64,000 nucleotides of DNA from Sphingomonas glacialis (GCF_014653575.1 NZ_BNAQ01000004.1:310001-374000), one strand, 5' to 3'. Counted from the stretch's first letter, positions 24,276 to 34,122 are shown. Made by a program: numbers and translations. Notes: generated from the sequence alone by a model not told the origin.

Positions 24276-24881
24276 ATGGCTTTCGAACTTCCCCCGCTGC
24301 CTTATGCCTATGACGCGCTGGAGCCGACGATCTCGAAAGAGACGATGACCTTCCATCATGACAAGCATCATGCGGCCTATACCAACAAGCTCAACGAAGG
24401 CGTCGCCGCCGACCCGAAGCTCGAGGGCAAGACGATCGAGGAAATCCTCGGCATGATCTCGACGCTGCCGCCGCTCGTGCGCAACAATGGCGGCGGTTTC
24501 TGGAACCACGATTTCTTCTGGAAGATCATGGGCCCGGCCGGCTCGACCCAGCCGTCTGGCGCGCTCGCCGAGGCGATCGACGCCTATGGCGGCCTCGACA
24601 AGCTCAAGGACGATTTCAACACCAAGGGTGCCGGCCAGTTCGGTTCGGGCTGGGCGTGGGTGATCAAGGACGAGAGCGGCGCACTCAAGGTCGTCTCGAC
24701 GCCGAATCAGGACAACCCGCTGATGGACGACGCCAAGGACAAGGGCACGCCGATCCTCGCCAACGACGTGTGGGAGCATGCCTATTACCTCACCTACATG
24801 AACGACCGTCCGGGCTATCTGAAGGCGTGGTGGGACGTGGTGAACTGGGACGAAGCCGGCAAGCGTTTCGACGCGGCCTGA
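24276..24881 (+). CDS. sodB: Superoxide dismutase (Fe/Mn family)
   Basis: 201 residues covering the whole Fe/Mn SOD fold: the N-terminal LPYAYDALEPTISKETMTFHHDKHHAAY (metal ligand His27), the second His in FWNHDFFW, and Asp/His in NDVWEHAYYLTY. GGGFWNHDFFWKIM and QFGSGWAWV favour the iron-type. It detoxifies superoxide in the cytoplasm. ATG 24276 has AGGAGA upstream. A candidate sRNA with its own terminator follows. Confidence 0.93.
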   Translation: MAFELPPLPYAYDALEPTISKETMTFHHDKHHAAYTNKLNEGVAADPKLEGKTIEEILGMISTLPPLVRNNGGGFWNHDFFWKIMGPAGSTQPSGALAEAIDAYGGLDKLKDDFNTKGAGQFGSGWAWVIKDESGALKVVSTPNQDNPLMDDAKDKGTPILANDVWEHAYYLTYMNDRPGYLKAWWDVVNWDEAGKRFDAA

Positions 24882-24909
24882 GCCACAGCGGCGGTTCAAA
24901 CGATTACAG

Positions 24910-25039
24910 TTGCACGCGGTGCAGGTGGTAGCGCGTACATTGCAGTTGCTAAGGATCCTGCTGCAGTGCACAAAGAGTGTGCCTTTCAGGCATCCTCTCC
25001 TAAAACTTTCACGGCCGGTCGAAAGACCGGTTTTTTTTT
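24910..25039 (+). ncRNA. Candidate small regulatory RNA (or structured sodB 3' UTR) with anti-Shine-Dalgarno stretch
   Basis: Downstream of sodB lies a chain of hairpins: TGCAC/GTGCA (24911-24923), CATTGCAG/CTGCAGTG (24938-24968), GCACA/TGTGC (24968-24982) and GCCT/AGGC (24981-24991), the last three overlapping. An unpaired TCCTCTCCT (24993-25001), complementary to Shine-Dalgarno sequences, follows, and then a strong terminator. This plan is typical of trans-acting alphaproteobacterial sRNAs. No promoter is clear, so processing from the sodB mRNA is possible. Confidence 0.5.
25015..25039 (+). terminator. Rho-independent terminator after sodB/sRNA
   Basis: CCGGTC-GAAA-GACCGG stem with a GNRA-type loop followed by nine T. 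It ends the transcript carrying sodB and the candidate sRNA. Confidence 0.9.
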
Positions 25040-25040
25040 G

Positions 25041-25202
25041 TTTGCGCGGCTGGTATAGCTAAAGCGCTGTCGTAGCGCCGGATCAGAACACAAACGACGG
25101 ATGAGGGGCCGCCGGTCAAAACCGGCAACGGCGACACGATCGTGCGGGGGATCGAGCGAACGCGCTCTCCCCCGCGATTTGCAGGTATGGTCTAACTCTC
25201 CA
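25041..25202. other. Intergenic stretch with two stable hairpins, no gene seen
   Basis: GCCGGT-CAAA-ACCGGC (25111-25126) and a long hairpin at 25144-25175 (GCGGGGGA, TC bulge, GAGCG, loop, CGCTC, TCCCCCGC) lie close together. There is no T-run and no open frame of note. It may be part of an unannotated structured RNA or a decayed repeat; I cannot decide. Confidence 0.35.
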
Positions 25203-25298
25203 CGTCACCCCGGGCTTGTCCCGGGGTCTACCGTGTCGCACGCACTTCGGGCGCAGAACGGGCATCCCGGTGGACCCCGGGACAAGCCCGGGGTGACG
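25203..25298. repeat. Palindromic repeat upstream of the yciB stop
   Basis: Near-perfect inverted arms: left CGTCACCCCGGGCTTGTCCC through GGGGTCTACCG, right CGGTGGACCCCGGGACAAGC through CCGGGGTGACG. Each arm contains its own hairpin. It lies in the convergent gap between the sodB side and yciB and could act as a bidirectional terminator. Confidence 0.85.
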
Positions 25299-25322
25299 CT
25301 CAGGTGGCTTAATCTGCGCGAA

Positions 25323-25940
25323 TCACTCCACTGGCGGGACGGGCGGATCATCTTGCGTGTTGAAGCCGTGCTTCATCAGCATCGGGACATTGGCGAAGGC
25401 GAAGATCAAGGTCAGCGGGATCACGCCCCACAGCTTGAAGCCAAGCCAGAAGGCGTAGCTGAATTCGTGGCGGACGATTTCATTGATCACCGCGAGGAAG
25501 GCGAAGAACAGCGCCCAGTTGATCGTCAGCTTGCGCCAGCCGGTCTCGTTCAAGCCGGGATAGGCAGCTTCGAGGAACAGGCTGAGCAGCGGCCGTCCGG
25601 TCAGCAGCCCGAAGACCAGAATCGCCGAGAGCATCGCGTAGATGACCGTCGGCTTGATCTGGATGAATTCCTTATTGTGGAAATAGAGCGTCAGCCCGCC
25701 GAACACGAGCACCAGCGTGCCCGTCAGCCACAACATGGGCGAGATCCGGCCCGAGCGGACGAGCGAATAGATCATCGCCGCGATGCTCGCGATCATGAAC
25801 GCGGTCGTCCCCGCGATCAGTTTGACCATGTCGATCCCGGGCGTCAGGAAATTGACGAGGAAGAAGATCGCGATCGGGCCGATGTCGATCGCCAGGCGCT
25901 GCCCGGCGCCGAGCGGCTTCTTGGGGGAGGTAGGGGTCAT
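25323..25940 (-). CDS. yciB: Inner membrane septation protein A (YciB/IspZ family)
   Basis: 205 residues with five to six membrane spans and the YciB hallmarks: LAIDIGPIAIFFLVNF at the start, the HNKEFIQIKPTVIY loop, LNETGWRKLTINWALFF and the C-terminal FAFANVPMLMKHG. YciB is an inner-membrane protein tied to cell-envelope synthesis and division; the alphaproteobacterial homologues are often called septation protein A. Its ATG overlaps the ftsY stop by 4 nt, forming an mtaB-ftsY-yciB operon. Confidence 0.9.
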   Translation of the reverse strand: MTPTSPKKPLGAGQRLAIDIGPIAIFFLVNFLTPGIDMVKLIAGTTAFMIASIAAMIYSLVRSGRISPMLWLTGTLVLVFGGLTLYFHNKEFIQIKPTVIYAMLSAILVFGLLTGRPLLSLFLEAAYPGLNETGWRKLTINWALFFAFLAVINEIVRHEFSYAFWLGFKLWGVIPLTLIFAFANVPMLMKHGFNTQDDPPVPPVE

Positions 25941-26866
25941 TTGCGGACCCCTTCCACGCCGGCGATGATCCGCGCAACCTCGTTCGCGTCGAACGGGCGC
26001 AGATCGCCCATGCCCTCGCCGACGCCGATCGCGTGGATCGGCAGGCCGTATTGCTCGGCCGCCGCGACGAGCACGCCGCCGCGTGCGGTGCCGTCGAGCT
26101 TGGTCATCACGAGCCCGGTGACGCCGGCATCCTTCTTGAACACCTCGATCTGGCTGAGCGCGTTCTGGCCGGTGGTCGCGTCGAGCACGAGCAGCACGTC
26201 GTGCGGGCTGTCGACGTTGAGCCGGCCGAGCACGCGGCGGATCTTCGAGAGTTCGTCCATCAGCTCGCGCTTGTTCTGGAGGCGCCCGGCGGTGTCGACG
26301 ATCAGCACGTCGATGCCGGTGGCGGTCGCCTGCTTGACCGCCTCATAGACGATTCCCGCCGCGTCGCCGCCTTCTTTCCCCGAGATGATCGGCACGCCGG
26401 CGCGCTCGGCCCAGGTGGCGAGCTGGCCGATCGCGGCGGCGCGGAAGGTGTCGCCGGCGGCGAGCATCACGCCATAATCCTGTTCCTTGAGCAGATGCGC
26501 GAGCTTGGCGATCGTCGTCGTCTTGCCCGAGCCGTTGACGCCGATCACCAGGATAACGTGCGGGCGCGGGAAGCCGGTGATTTCGAGCGGCTTGGCGACC
26601 GTATCGAGCACCTTCTCGATCTCCTCGGCGACGACGAGGCGGATGCCGAGATCCTCCATGTCGCGCTCGAACACGCCGGTCGACAGGCGGTGGCGGATGC
26701 GCGCGGCGGTCTGCGGGCCGAGGTCGGATGCGATCAGCGCTTCCTCGATCTCGTCGAGCGTCGCGCGGTCGAGCGGGCCCGTGCCGAGCCCGGCGAGATT
26801 GCCGAGCAGACGGTCGGAGGTGCGCTTGAACCCGCCGAGGAGTTTGTCGTGCCAAGTGGGGGTCAT
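25937..26866 (-). CDS. ftsY: Signal recognition particle receptor FtsY
   Basis: 309 residues: a short N-terminal region and the NG GTPase domain, without the long acidic A domain of enterobacteria. It shows G1 GVNGSGKTTTIAKLA, DTFRAAA, DTAGRLQNKRELMDEL and TKLDGTARGG. FtsY docks ribosome-SRP complexes at the inner membrane; ffh lies 3.4 kb away. ATG 26866 overlaps the mtaB stop (ATGA), and its own stop overlaps the yciB start in the same way. Confidence 0.94.
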   Translation of the reverse strand: MTPTWHDKLLGGFKRTSDRLLGNLAGLGTGPLDRATLDEIEEALIASDLGPQTAARIRHRLSTGVFERDMEDLGIRLVVAEEIEKVLDTVAKPLEITGFPRPHVILVIGVNGSGKTTTIAKLAHLLKEQDYGVMLAAGDTFRAAAIGQLATWAERAGVPIISGKEGGDAAGIVYEAVKQATATGIDVLIVDTAGRLQNKRELMDELSKIRRVLGRLNVDSPHDVLLVLDATTGQNALSQIEVFKKDAGVTGLVMTKLDGTARGGVLVAAAEQYGLPIHAIGVGEGMGDLRPFDANEVARIIAGVEGVRK

Positions 26867-28233
26867 GCGATGATCTCTTGCAACTGCAACGGATTTTCCT
26901 TCCCCGGCGAAGGTCGGGGCCCAGGAGAAATGGCGGATGTTGGTGCGGGCTGGACTTCCCCACGGCCGTTCCACGACTGGGCCTCGGCCTGCGCCGGGGA
27001 AGCGGGGAGGGGAATGGCGCGAAGCGTGCTGCCGTTGGTGTCGATGATGCGAACGGTCTGCACCACCCCGACTGCCCGCGTGTCGAAGCGCACCTCGGCG
27101 AAACCGGGCGTATGGCCGCGATCGCCCGGTCGCTCGACCAGCACGTCCTGCGTCGTGCCGATCAGCCCGCGCAGCCACACCGCCTTGCGCCGCGCGCCAG
27201 CTTCGCGCAGCAGCGCCGCGCGCGCCTTGCGGACGGGCACGGGCACCGCCGGCATCCGCGCGGCAGGCGTGCCGTCGCGCTCCGAATAGGGGAAGATGTG
27301 CGCGTGGACGACGTCGCAATCGTCGATCAGCGCGAGCGTGTCGGCGAACATCGCGTCGTCCTCGGTCGGGAAGCCGGCGATCAGGTCGGCGCCGATCGTG
27401 ATGTCGGCGCGCGCCGCCTTGAGGCGTTCGACCAGCGCGACGCTTTGGGCACGCGAATGGCGGCGCTTCATCCGCTTGAGGATCAGATCGTTGCCCGCCT
27501 GGAGCGAGAGGTGGACGTGCGGCATCAGGCGCGGCTCCTGCGTCAGCAGCGCGAACAGGCGATCGTCGATCTCGATCCCGTCGAGCGACGATAGCCGCAG
27601 CCGTTCGAGCGCGGGAACGTGGCGGAGGATCCGCTCGACCAGCTGCCCGAGGCTCGGCGCGCCGGGCAGATCGGGCCCGTAGCTGGTGAGGTCGACGCCG
27701 GTCAGCACGATCTCGCGGTGGCCGGCATCGACCAGCGCTGCGATCCGGTCGATCACCGCGCCGGCCGGGACCGAGCGGCTGTTGCCGCGGCCGTAGGGGA
27801 TCACGCAGAAGGTGCAGCGATGGTCGCAGCCGTTCTGTACTTCGACGAAGGCGCGGGCGTGCGCGGCGAAAGCGGGGGCCAGGTGCGGGGCGGTTTCGCG
27901 GACGCGGAGGATATCGCCGACGATCACCGGATCGGGGGCTGCCCACGCTTGCGCCGTCAGTTTCTCGGCGTTGCCGAGCACGCGGTCGACCTCGGGCATC
28001 GCAGCGAAGCTCGCCGGGTCGATCTGCGCGGCGCAGCCCGTCACGACCAGTTGCGCCGATGGCCGCTCGGCACGCGCGCGGCGGATCGCCTTGCGCGTCT
28101 CGGCGACCGCGCCGTTGGTGACGGCGCAGCTGTTGACGACGACCAGATCCCGCCCGCCAACAAGCGCGCGGATCGCTTCGCTTTCGGCGATGTTGAGGCG
28201 ACAGCCGAGGGAGATGATCTGCGGTTCGGGCAT
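26863..28233 (-). CDS. mtaB: tRNA t6A37 methylthiotransferase MtaB (radical SAM)
   Basis: 456 residues from ATG 28233. Domains: N-terminal UPF0004 with the cluster-binding Cys residues (SLGCRLN, NSCAVTN, TGCAAQ), the radical SAM core with CDHRCTFCVIPYGRG (CxxxCxxC), then a TRAM-like region. It adds a methylthio group to t6A at position 37 of tRNA. The last ~45 residues (from PASPAQAEAQSW to the end) are encoded by a palindromic repeat and look unlike family members. The 4-nt overlap with ftsY is kept. Upstream in-frame sequence is repeat-derived and unlikely to be coding. Confidence 0.88.
   Translation of the reverse strand: MPEPQIISLGCRLNIAESEAIRALVGGRDLVVVNSCAVTNGAVAETRKAIRRARAERPSAQLVVTGCAAQIDPASFAAMPEVDRVLGNAEKLTAQAWAAPDPVIVGDILRVRETAPHLAPAFAAHARAFVEVQNGCDHRCTFCVIPYGRGNSRSVPAGAVIDRIAALVDAGHREIVLTGVDLTSYGPDLPGAPSLGQLVERILRHVPALERLRLSSLDGIEIDDRLFALLTQEPRLMPHVHLSLQAGNDLILKRMKRRHSRAQSVALVERLKAARADITIGADLIAGFPTEDDAMFADTLALIDDCDVVHAHIFPYSERDGTPAARMPAVPVPVRKARAALLREAGARRKAVWLRGLIGTTQDVLVERPGDRGHTPGFAEVRFDTRAVGVVQTVRIIDTNGSTLRAIPLPASPAQAEAQSWNGRGEVQPAPTSAISPGPRPSPGKENPLQLQEIIA
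26899..27002. repeat. Palindromic repeat forming the 3' end of the mtaB coding sequence
   Basis: Left arm CTTCCCCGGCGAAGGTCGGG then GCCCAG; right arm CTGGGCCTCGGCCTGCGCCG then GGGAAG. It is the same subfamily as the repeats at 42718 and 59920. Here it lies inside an open frame and supplies the C-terminus of MtaB. Confidence 0.8.
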
Positions 28234-28283
28234 TGCGTCGCGATCTAGGGGGCGTGGGGCGGTAAGTCCATGGATCGCGCGTC

Positions 28284-28384
28284 GCGGCGGCGGAAGGGAG
28301 GGCGCGGGAGTGGGTCGGCCTAAGGCTGGCGTCGACCTCTCCACCGGCCGACCCACCCCCAGCCCCTCCTTTTCAGGGAGGGGG
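28284..28384. repeat. Palindromic repeat between the GGDEF-EAL gene and mtaB
   Basis: GTGGGTCGGCC (28310-28320) and GGCCGACCCAC (28346-28356) are perfect inverted copies. The right side continues into CCCCAGCCCCTCCTTTTCAG then GGAGGGG, a hairpin of the same type as in the mfd-internal repeat. It lies just past the stop of the GGDEF-EAL gene. Confidence 0.65.
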
Positions 28385-28392
28385 GTGAGAGG

Positions 28393-30021
28393 TCAGCCCG
28401 CGCGGCGTTCGTCGGGCTCGCCCGCTTCGCTCGCCGCGTTCTGCAACAAGCGCCGCTCGGCGAGCAGTCGCCGCGTGTTGGCGATGCTCGTCGGGCGTCC
28501 GTAGAGATAGCCCTGGCCCTTCCCGCAACCGAGCCCGCGCAGCCGCTCCTCGACCGCGATATCCTCGATCCCTTCTGCGGTGATCGGCAAATTGAGGCTG
28601 TCACCGAGCCGCGTGATCGCGGTGACGATCGCGGCGCTTTCGGTGTTCTCGGTCATCGACATGATGAAGCTCTTGTCGATCTTGATCCGGTCGAACGGCA
28701 GCGCGCGCAAATGTGCGAGCGACGAATAGCCCGTCCCGAAATCATCGAGCGCGAGCCGGATCCCCTGGTTCTTGAGGCTGCCGACGATCGATTGCGCGAG
28801 CGGGAGATTGTCGAACAACGCGGTCTCGGTGATCTCGATCTCGAGCCGACTGGCGGGGAAGCCCGTCTCGGTCAGCACCTTGATGATCTTCTGCGCGAGC
28901 CACGCATCGCGCAGTTGGCTCGGCGAGATGTTGACCGACAGCGACAGCGCCGCGTCCCAATCCTTCGCGGCGAGGAACGCCTGGCGCATCAGCGACAGCG
29001 AGAGATCGGCGATCATCCCGGTTTCCTCGGCGATCGGGATGAAGGTGTCGGGTACGATCAGCCCGCGCGTCGCATGTTCCCAGCGCGCCAGCACTTCGAA
29101 CCCGCTCAGCCGGCCCGTCGTGAGATCGATCTGCTGCTCGAAATAGGGGACGATCTCCTGGCGCGGGATCGCGTTGCGCAAGCCCACTTCGAGCTCGTTG
29201 CGGGCCTGCAGCTCGCGCTCCATCGACAGGTCGAACCAGGCGAAGCGGTTGCGGCCCGAATTCTTGGCGGCGTACATCGCGATGTCGGCCGAGCGCATCA
29301 GCGCGTCGATGCTCGCGCAATCGAAGTCCGAGCGCGAAATGCCGACCGAGACCGAAATGTGCAGCTGCAACCCCTCGATCCGGAACGGCTGGGCGAGTTG
29401 GCTGACGAGCTTTTCGGCGATCCGCTCGACGGTCGCCGGGTGGGCCGCATCGAACAGGAAGGCGCACGCGAATTCGTCGCCGCCGAAGCGCGCGGTGAGC
29501 GCGACGCTCGGCATCGCCTCGGCGATCTGCAGCGCGACCTGCTGGAGCAGCGCGTCGCCGGTCGCGTGGCCGTGCATGTCGTTGACCATCTTGAAATGGT
29601 CGAGATCGAGCATCAGCAGCGCCATCGCCTTGTTGCGCGCCTGCGCACGCACGAACATCGCGGCGCCTTCCTCGGCCAGGCTGCGGCGGTTGAGGAAGCC
29701 CGTGAGCGGATCCTTGGCGGCGAGCATCTGCGCGCGCTCCTCCGCGGCGGTGCGGATCGTCACTTCATGCGCGAGCTCGCGGTGGCGGCGCCAGCCGAAC
29801 AGGATCAGCGCGACGTTGAGCAGCAGCGCGATCACCAGCGTCTGGTCGGGCCCTTCGCCGCCGTAGAAATAGCGCCGGACGGTGGTCGACAGTACCGAGC
29901 TGCCGGTCCCGACGAACAGCAGGATCGAGGCGACCGTGATCGCGCCGTTGAGGATCTCGCGGCGTTTGGGCGGGGCAGAGCTGCCCGCGTCGCTCGGTTC
30001 GCCACGTATCTCGACCGTCAT
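28393..30021 (-). CDS. Membrane-bound GGDEF-EAL protein (c-di-GMP metabolism)
   Basis: 542 residues from ATG 30021. An N-terminal cytoplasmic stretch and two membrane spans (ILLFVGTGSSVLSTTV, LVIALLLNVALILFGW) come first. The GGDEF domain has an intact RFGGDEF signature; the EAL domain has the ExLxR-type FEVLARWEH, the NISPSQLRD and DDFGTGYSSLAHLRALPFDR catalytic loop. It may make and/or degrade c-di-GMP; which activity dominates cannot be told. It stands alone, divergent from ffh. Confidence 0.9.
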   Translation of the reverse strand: MTVEIRGEPSDAGSSAPPKRREILNGAITVASILLFVGTGSSVLSTTVRRYFYGGEGPDQTLVIALLLNVALILFGWRRHRELAHEVTIRTAAEERAQMLAAKDPLTGFLNRRSLAEEGAAMFVRAQARNKAMALLMLDLDHFKMVNDMHGHATGDALLQQVALQIAEAMPSVALTARFGGDEFACAFLFDAAHPATVERIAEKLVSQLAQPFRIEGLQLHISVSVGISRSDFDCASIDALMRSADIAMYAAKNSGRNRFAWFDLSMERELQARNELEVGLRNAIPRQEIVPYFEQQIDLTTGRLSGFEVLARWEHATRGLIVPDTFIPIAEETGMIADLSLSLMRQAFLAAKDWDAALSLSVNISPSQLRDAWLAQKIIKVLTETGFPASRLEIEITETALFDNLPLAQSIVGSLKNQGIRLALDDFGTGYSSLAHLRALPFDRIKIDKSFIMSMTENTESAAIVTAITRLGDSLNLPITAEGIEDIAVEERLRGLGCGKGQGYLYGRPTSIANTRRLLAERRLLQNAASEAGEPDERRAG

Positions 30022-30170
30022 AGAAAGCTGTCCACCCCACACTGAACCTGTCTCTTGTCACGACAGCCGTGTAGATCGCGTTAAGCCCGACGGTTGCGCG
30101 ACGCATCGAAACGGCGTAGGGCGCGCCGATCGTTCCTGCACTGGAGCGTGAGGGCTGCCCCATGGGGCTA

Positions 30171-30200
30171 CGCCGGCCGACGAGGTTTCGTCCGCCGGCG
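30171..30200 (+). promoter_or_regulatory. Stable hairpin in the ffh upstream region
   Basis: CGCCGGCCGACGA pairs with TCGTCCGCCGGCG around a GGTT loop (12 of 13 positions pair), followed by TTCTTT. It lies 49-78 nt before the ffh ATG. It could be a weak attenuator or insulating hairpin; no regulatory partner is known. Confidence 0.4.
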
Positions 30201-30248
30201 TTCTTTGCGTTACGGTGCGGACGCGATGTTTTGGAAGGGTTTTTTCGG

Positions 30249-31736
<1,488 letters not shown>

Positions 31737-31778
31737 GTTCAACCCGATCAACAGATTAAAGCAAGAAGGTACTCTATC

Positions 31779-32360
31779 ATGGCAGTCAGCATTCGTCTTT
31801 CGCGCGGCGGTTCCAAGAAGCGCCCGTATTACCGCATCGTCGTCGCCGATGCGCGCGCACCGCGCGATGGCCAGTTCATCGAGAAGATCGGCACCTACAA
31901 CCCGCTGCTCGCCAAGGATGACGAGAAGCGCATCGTGCTCGACGCCGATCGCGCAACCTACTGGCTCGGCGTCGGCGCGCAGCCGACCGACCGCGTCGCC
32001 CGCTTCCTCGACGTGAAGGGTGTGCGCGAGCGCGCTGCCCGCAACAACCCGAACAAGGGCAAGCCCGGCGAGAAGGCCGTCGAGCGCGTCGAAGAGCGCC
32101 AGAAGAAGCTCGACGATGCCGAGGCCGCCAAGGTCGCAGCAGCCGCCGCCGAGGAAGAAGCCAAGGTTGCAGCCGCTGCCGCTGCGGAAGAGGCCAAGGC
32201 CACTGCCGCTGCCGAGGCTGCTGAAGCCGCTGCCGCTGCCAGCCAGGCCGAGACCGAAGCTGTCGTCGCTTCGGAAGTAGAAGCCGCTACCGAAACCCCG
32301 ACCCCGGAAGCCGAAGCCGTTGCTGAGGCGACCTCGGAAGAAACCCCGGCGAACGGCTGA
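31779..32360 (+). CDS. rpsP: 30S ribosomal protein S16 with long Ala/Glu-rich extension
   Basis: 193 residues, about twice the usual S16 length. The N-terminal ~85 residues are canonical ([39 protein letters not shown]). The remaining ~100 residues are a charged then low-complexity Ala/Glu tail ([17 protein letters not shown] and similar) predicted to be helical or disordered. Shorter extensions occur in alphaproteobacterial S16. The stop overlaps the rimM ATG by 1 nt. Confidence 0.95.
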   Translation: MAVSIRLSRGGSKKRPYYRIVVADARAPRDGQFIEKIGTYNPLLAKDDEKRIVLDADRATYWLGVGAQPTDRVARFLDVKGVRERAARNNPNKGKPGEKAVERVEERQKKLDDAEAAKVAAAAAEEEAKVAAAAAAEEAKATAAAEAAEAAAAASQAETEAVVASEVEAATETPTPEAEAVAEATSEETPANG

Positions 32361-32851
32361 TGCAACAGGACAACCCCGTCACGCTCGCCGTCATCATCGG
32401 CGCGCACGGCGTGACGGGGGAGGTCCGTCTCAAGGTCTTCACCGAGGATCTTGCCGCGTATACCGACTTCAACGGCGGCACGCTGTCGTTGAAGTCGGTG
32501 CGCCACGGCAGCAACGGCATGATCGCGCGGATCGCCGAAGTGACCGACCGCAATAAGGCCGAGGCCTTGCGCGGGACCGAGTTGACCGTACCGCGCTCGG
32601 CGCTGCCGCCGCTCGAGGACGGCGAATATTATCACACCGATTTGCTGGGCTTGCCTGCGGTTTCGACCACGGGCGAGGCGCTCGGCCACGTCGTCGCGAT
32701 CGACGATTTCGGTGCGGGCGACGTGATCGAAATCGAACGGCCGTCCGAGGACGGCAAGCCGGGCAAGCGCTTCATGATCCCGATGAACGCCGACGCGGTG
32801 CCCGAATGGGATGCCGAAAAGCTCGTCGTCGAAGTCGGCTTTATCGTCTGA
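32360..32851 (+). CDS. rimM: Ribosome maturation factor RimM
   Basis: 163 residues with the RimM barrel ([24 protein letters not shown]) and the C-terminal PRC-barrel ([36 protein letters not shown]). It assists 30S head assembly through S19. The 3' end overlaps by 11 bp with the convergent flavoprotein gene, an unusual break in the normal rimM-trmD order. Confidence 0.93.
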   Translation: MQQDNPVTLAVIIGAHGVTGEVRLKVFTEDLAAYTDFNGGTLSLKSVRHGSNGMIARIAEVTDRNKAEALRGTELTVPRSALPPLEDGEYYHTDLLGLPAVSTTGEALGHVVAIDDFGAGDVIEIERPSEDGKPGKRFMIPMNADAVPEWDAEKLVVEVGFIV

Positions 32852-33746
32852 GCGGCTTCCGCTCGTCGAGCAAATTGCGGATCGTCGTCGCGGCGACGCC
32901 GGCTTCGCCCATCGCGTGGCTGATCTGGTCGAGCCCTTTCACGACATCGCCTGCCGCGAACAGGCCGGGGATCGAGGTGCGCTGGTGGTCGTCGACCTCT
33001 AGACAGCCCTCGTCGGTTGCGTTGGCGCCCGCCGCGACCGCCAGGTGCGAGCGGATCGTCGAGCCGAGCGCGGGATAGATGCTGTCGAAGCTGAGCGCGC
33101 CGTCGGGCGTGGTGACGACGATCTGATCGCCTTGGACCTCGATCGGCGTGCAAGGCCCGTCGCGGTGGACGATGCCCGCTTCATCAAGCTTGGCGCGGCA
33201 GCTGTCGTCGAGCTCGTGCGCGCCGCCGGGGGCGATCAGCGTGACGTCGCGGGTATAGCCGCGCAGGAACAGCGCCTCCTTCATGCCGTGCGTGCCCGTG
33301 CCGACGATGCCGACGCGCTTGTCGGTGACCTCATAGCCATCGCAGATCGGGCAATAGCGGATCAGGCCGCGTTCGAGCGCTGCGTCGTGCACGGCGTCGT
33401 CCATCGTCGGGCGGAGGTTGACCACACCGGTTGCCAGCAGCACCGAACGCGTAGGGAAGCTGCGGCCTTCGATCTCGACGGTGAAATCGTCGCCGCGGCG
33501 GACGATCGCGGTGACCTCGGCCTCTTCGCGCAGTGCGCCGAATTCGGCCGCTTGTTCGCGCATCAAGCGGAGCAGTTCGGTGCCCTTGATCCCGCCGGGA
33601 TAGCCGGCATGGTTGTGCGTCCGCGGGATCAGCGCCGCGCGGCTGCTGCCGCAATCGAAGAGCCTGATCTTCAGATGAAAACGCGCGAGGTAGATCGCGG
33701 CGGTAAGGCCGGCGGGACCGGCGCCGATGATGATGCAATCGTCCAT
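32841..33746 (-). CDS. Thioredoxin reductase-like FAD-dependent oxidoreductase
   Basis: 301 residues: an N-terminal FAD-binding [22 protein letters not shown], a redox-active CxxC (Cys132/Cys135 in [11 protein letters not shown]), an NAD(P)-binding [16 protein letters not shown] and the C-terminal FAD motif [14 protein letters not shown]. The plan is that of low-molecular-weight thioredoxin reductases; it could also reduce another partner, since no thioredoxin gene is nearby. It lies on the opposite strand between rimM and the vapBC-trmD unit. Confidence 0.85.
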   Translation of the reverse strand: MDDCIIIGAGPAGLTAAIYLARFHLKIRLFDCGSSRAALIPRTHNHAGYPGGIKGTELLRLMREQAAEFGALREEAEVTAIVRRGDDFTVEIEGRSFPTRSVLLATGVVNLRPTMDDAVHDAALERGLIRYCPICDGYEVTDKRVGIVGTGTHGMKEALFLRGYTRDVTLIAPGGAHELDDSCRAKLDEAGIVHRDGPCTPIEVQGDQIVVTTPDGALSFDSIYPALGSTIRSHLAVAAGANATDEGCLEVDDHQRTSIPGLFAAGDVVKGLDQISHAMGEAGVAATTIRNLLDERKPLRR

Positions 33747-33796
33747 GGCTGCGATACGCGCGAGCGAGCAGGGCGTTCCTTGACGGGTTTGCGGAA

Positions 33797-33820
33797 TGTA
33801 TATACGCCTTGTATATACGG
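33797..33820 (+). promoter_or_regulatory. Tandem palindromic operator of vapBC
   Basis: TGTATATACG occurs twice (33797-33806 and 33810-33819), each with the palindrome GTATATAC, centres 13 bp apart. The AT-rich core TATATA can serve as a -10 element; TTGACG (33780-33785) and TTGCGG (33789-33794) are candidate -35 elements. The site lies directly before the vapB ribosome binding site (GGAG, 33819-33822). This fits autoregulation by the VapBC complex and, by extension, control of trmD-rplS. Confidence 0.7.
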
Positions 33821-33828
33821 AGTTTGAG

Positions 33829-34122
33829 ATGGGCGACGAATACACTGCTAAAACCTTCAAGTCCGGCAACTCGGTCGCGCTGCGATTGCCGAAGGCGTTG
33901 GGCGTGAAGGAGGGCATGGAGATGAAAGTGCGTGAGGATCGCGGCAGCTTCATCGTCGAGCCGGTCAACATCCCCAAGCGTAAGTTCAATATCGATAAGG
34001 TGTGGGGTATCGGCCAACATCTCGACCTGAAGCCCATCGCGAGCGAAGATCGCGTTTTTGAGCATCGCACCTTGCTGTCGGACGATCCTGATTGGCTTGC
34101 GCCGGTCGAACCTGGAGCGTGA
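33829..34122 (+). CDS. vapB: VapB-type antitoxin (AbrB/SpoVT DNA-binding)
   Basis: 97 residues. The N-terminal swapped-hairpin AbrB fold is seen in [30 protein letters not shown]; the C-terminal part ([14 protein letters not shown]) is the toxin-neutralising tail. It binds DNA with the toxin and represses its own operon. ATG 33829 follows GGAG by 6 nt. The stop overlaps the toxin's GTG start. Confidence 0.88.
   Translation: MGDEYTAKTFKSGNSVALRLPKALGVKEGMEMKVREDRGSFIVEPVNIPKRKFNIDKVWGIGQHLDLKPIASEDRVFEHRTLLSDDPDWLAPVEPGA

Noticed and set aside
25041..25130. tRNA-like gene in the gap after sodB
   Set aside because: A GGTCAAAACC loop superficially recalls a T-arm, but there is no TTCRA T-loop, no matching acceptor stem and no anticodon arm.
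28234..28356. Longer N-terminus for MtaB
   Set aside because: The extra sequence is encoded by the palindromic repeat region, and MPEPQIISLGCRLN is the normal start.
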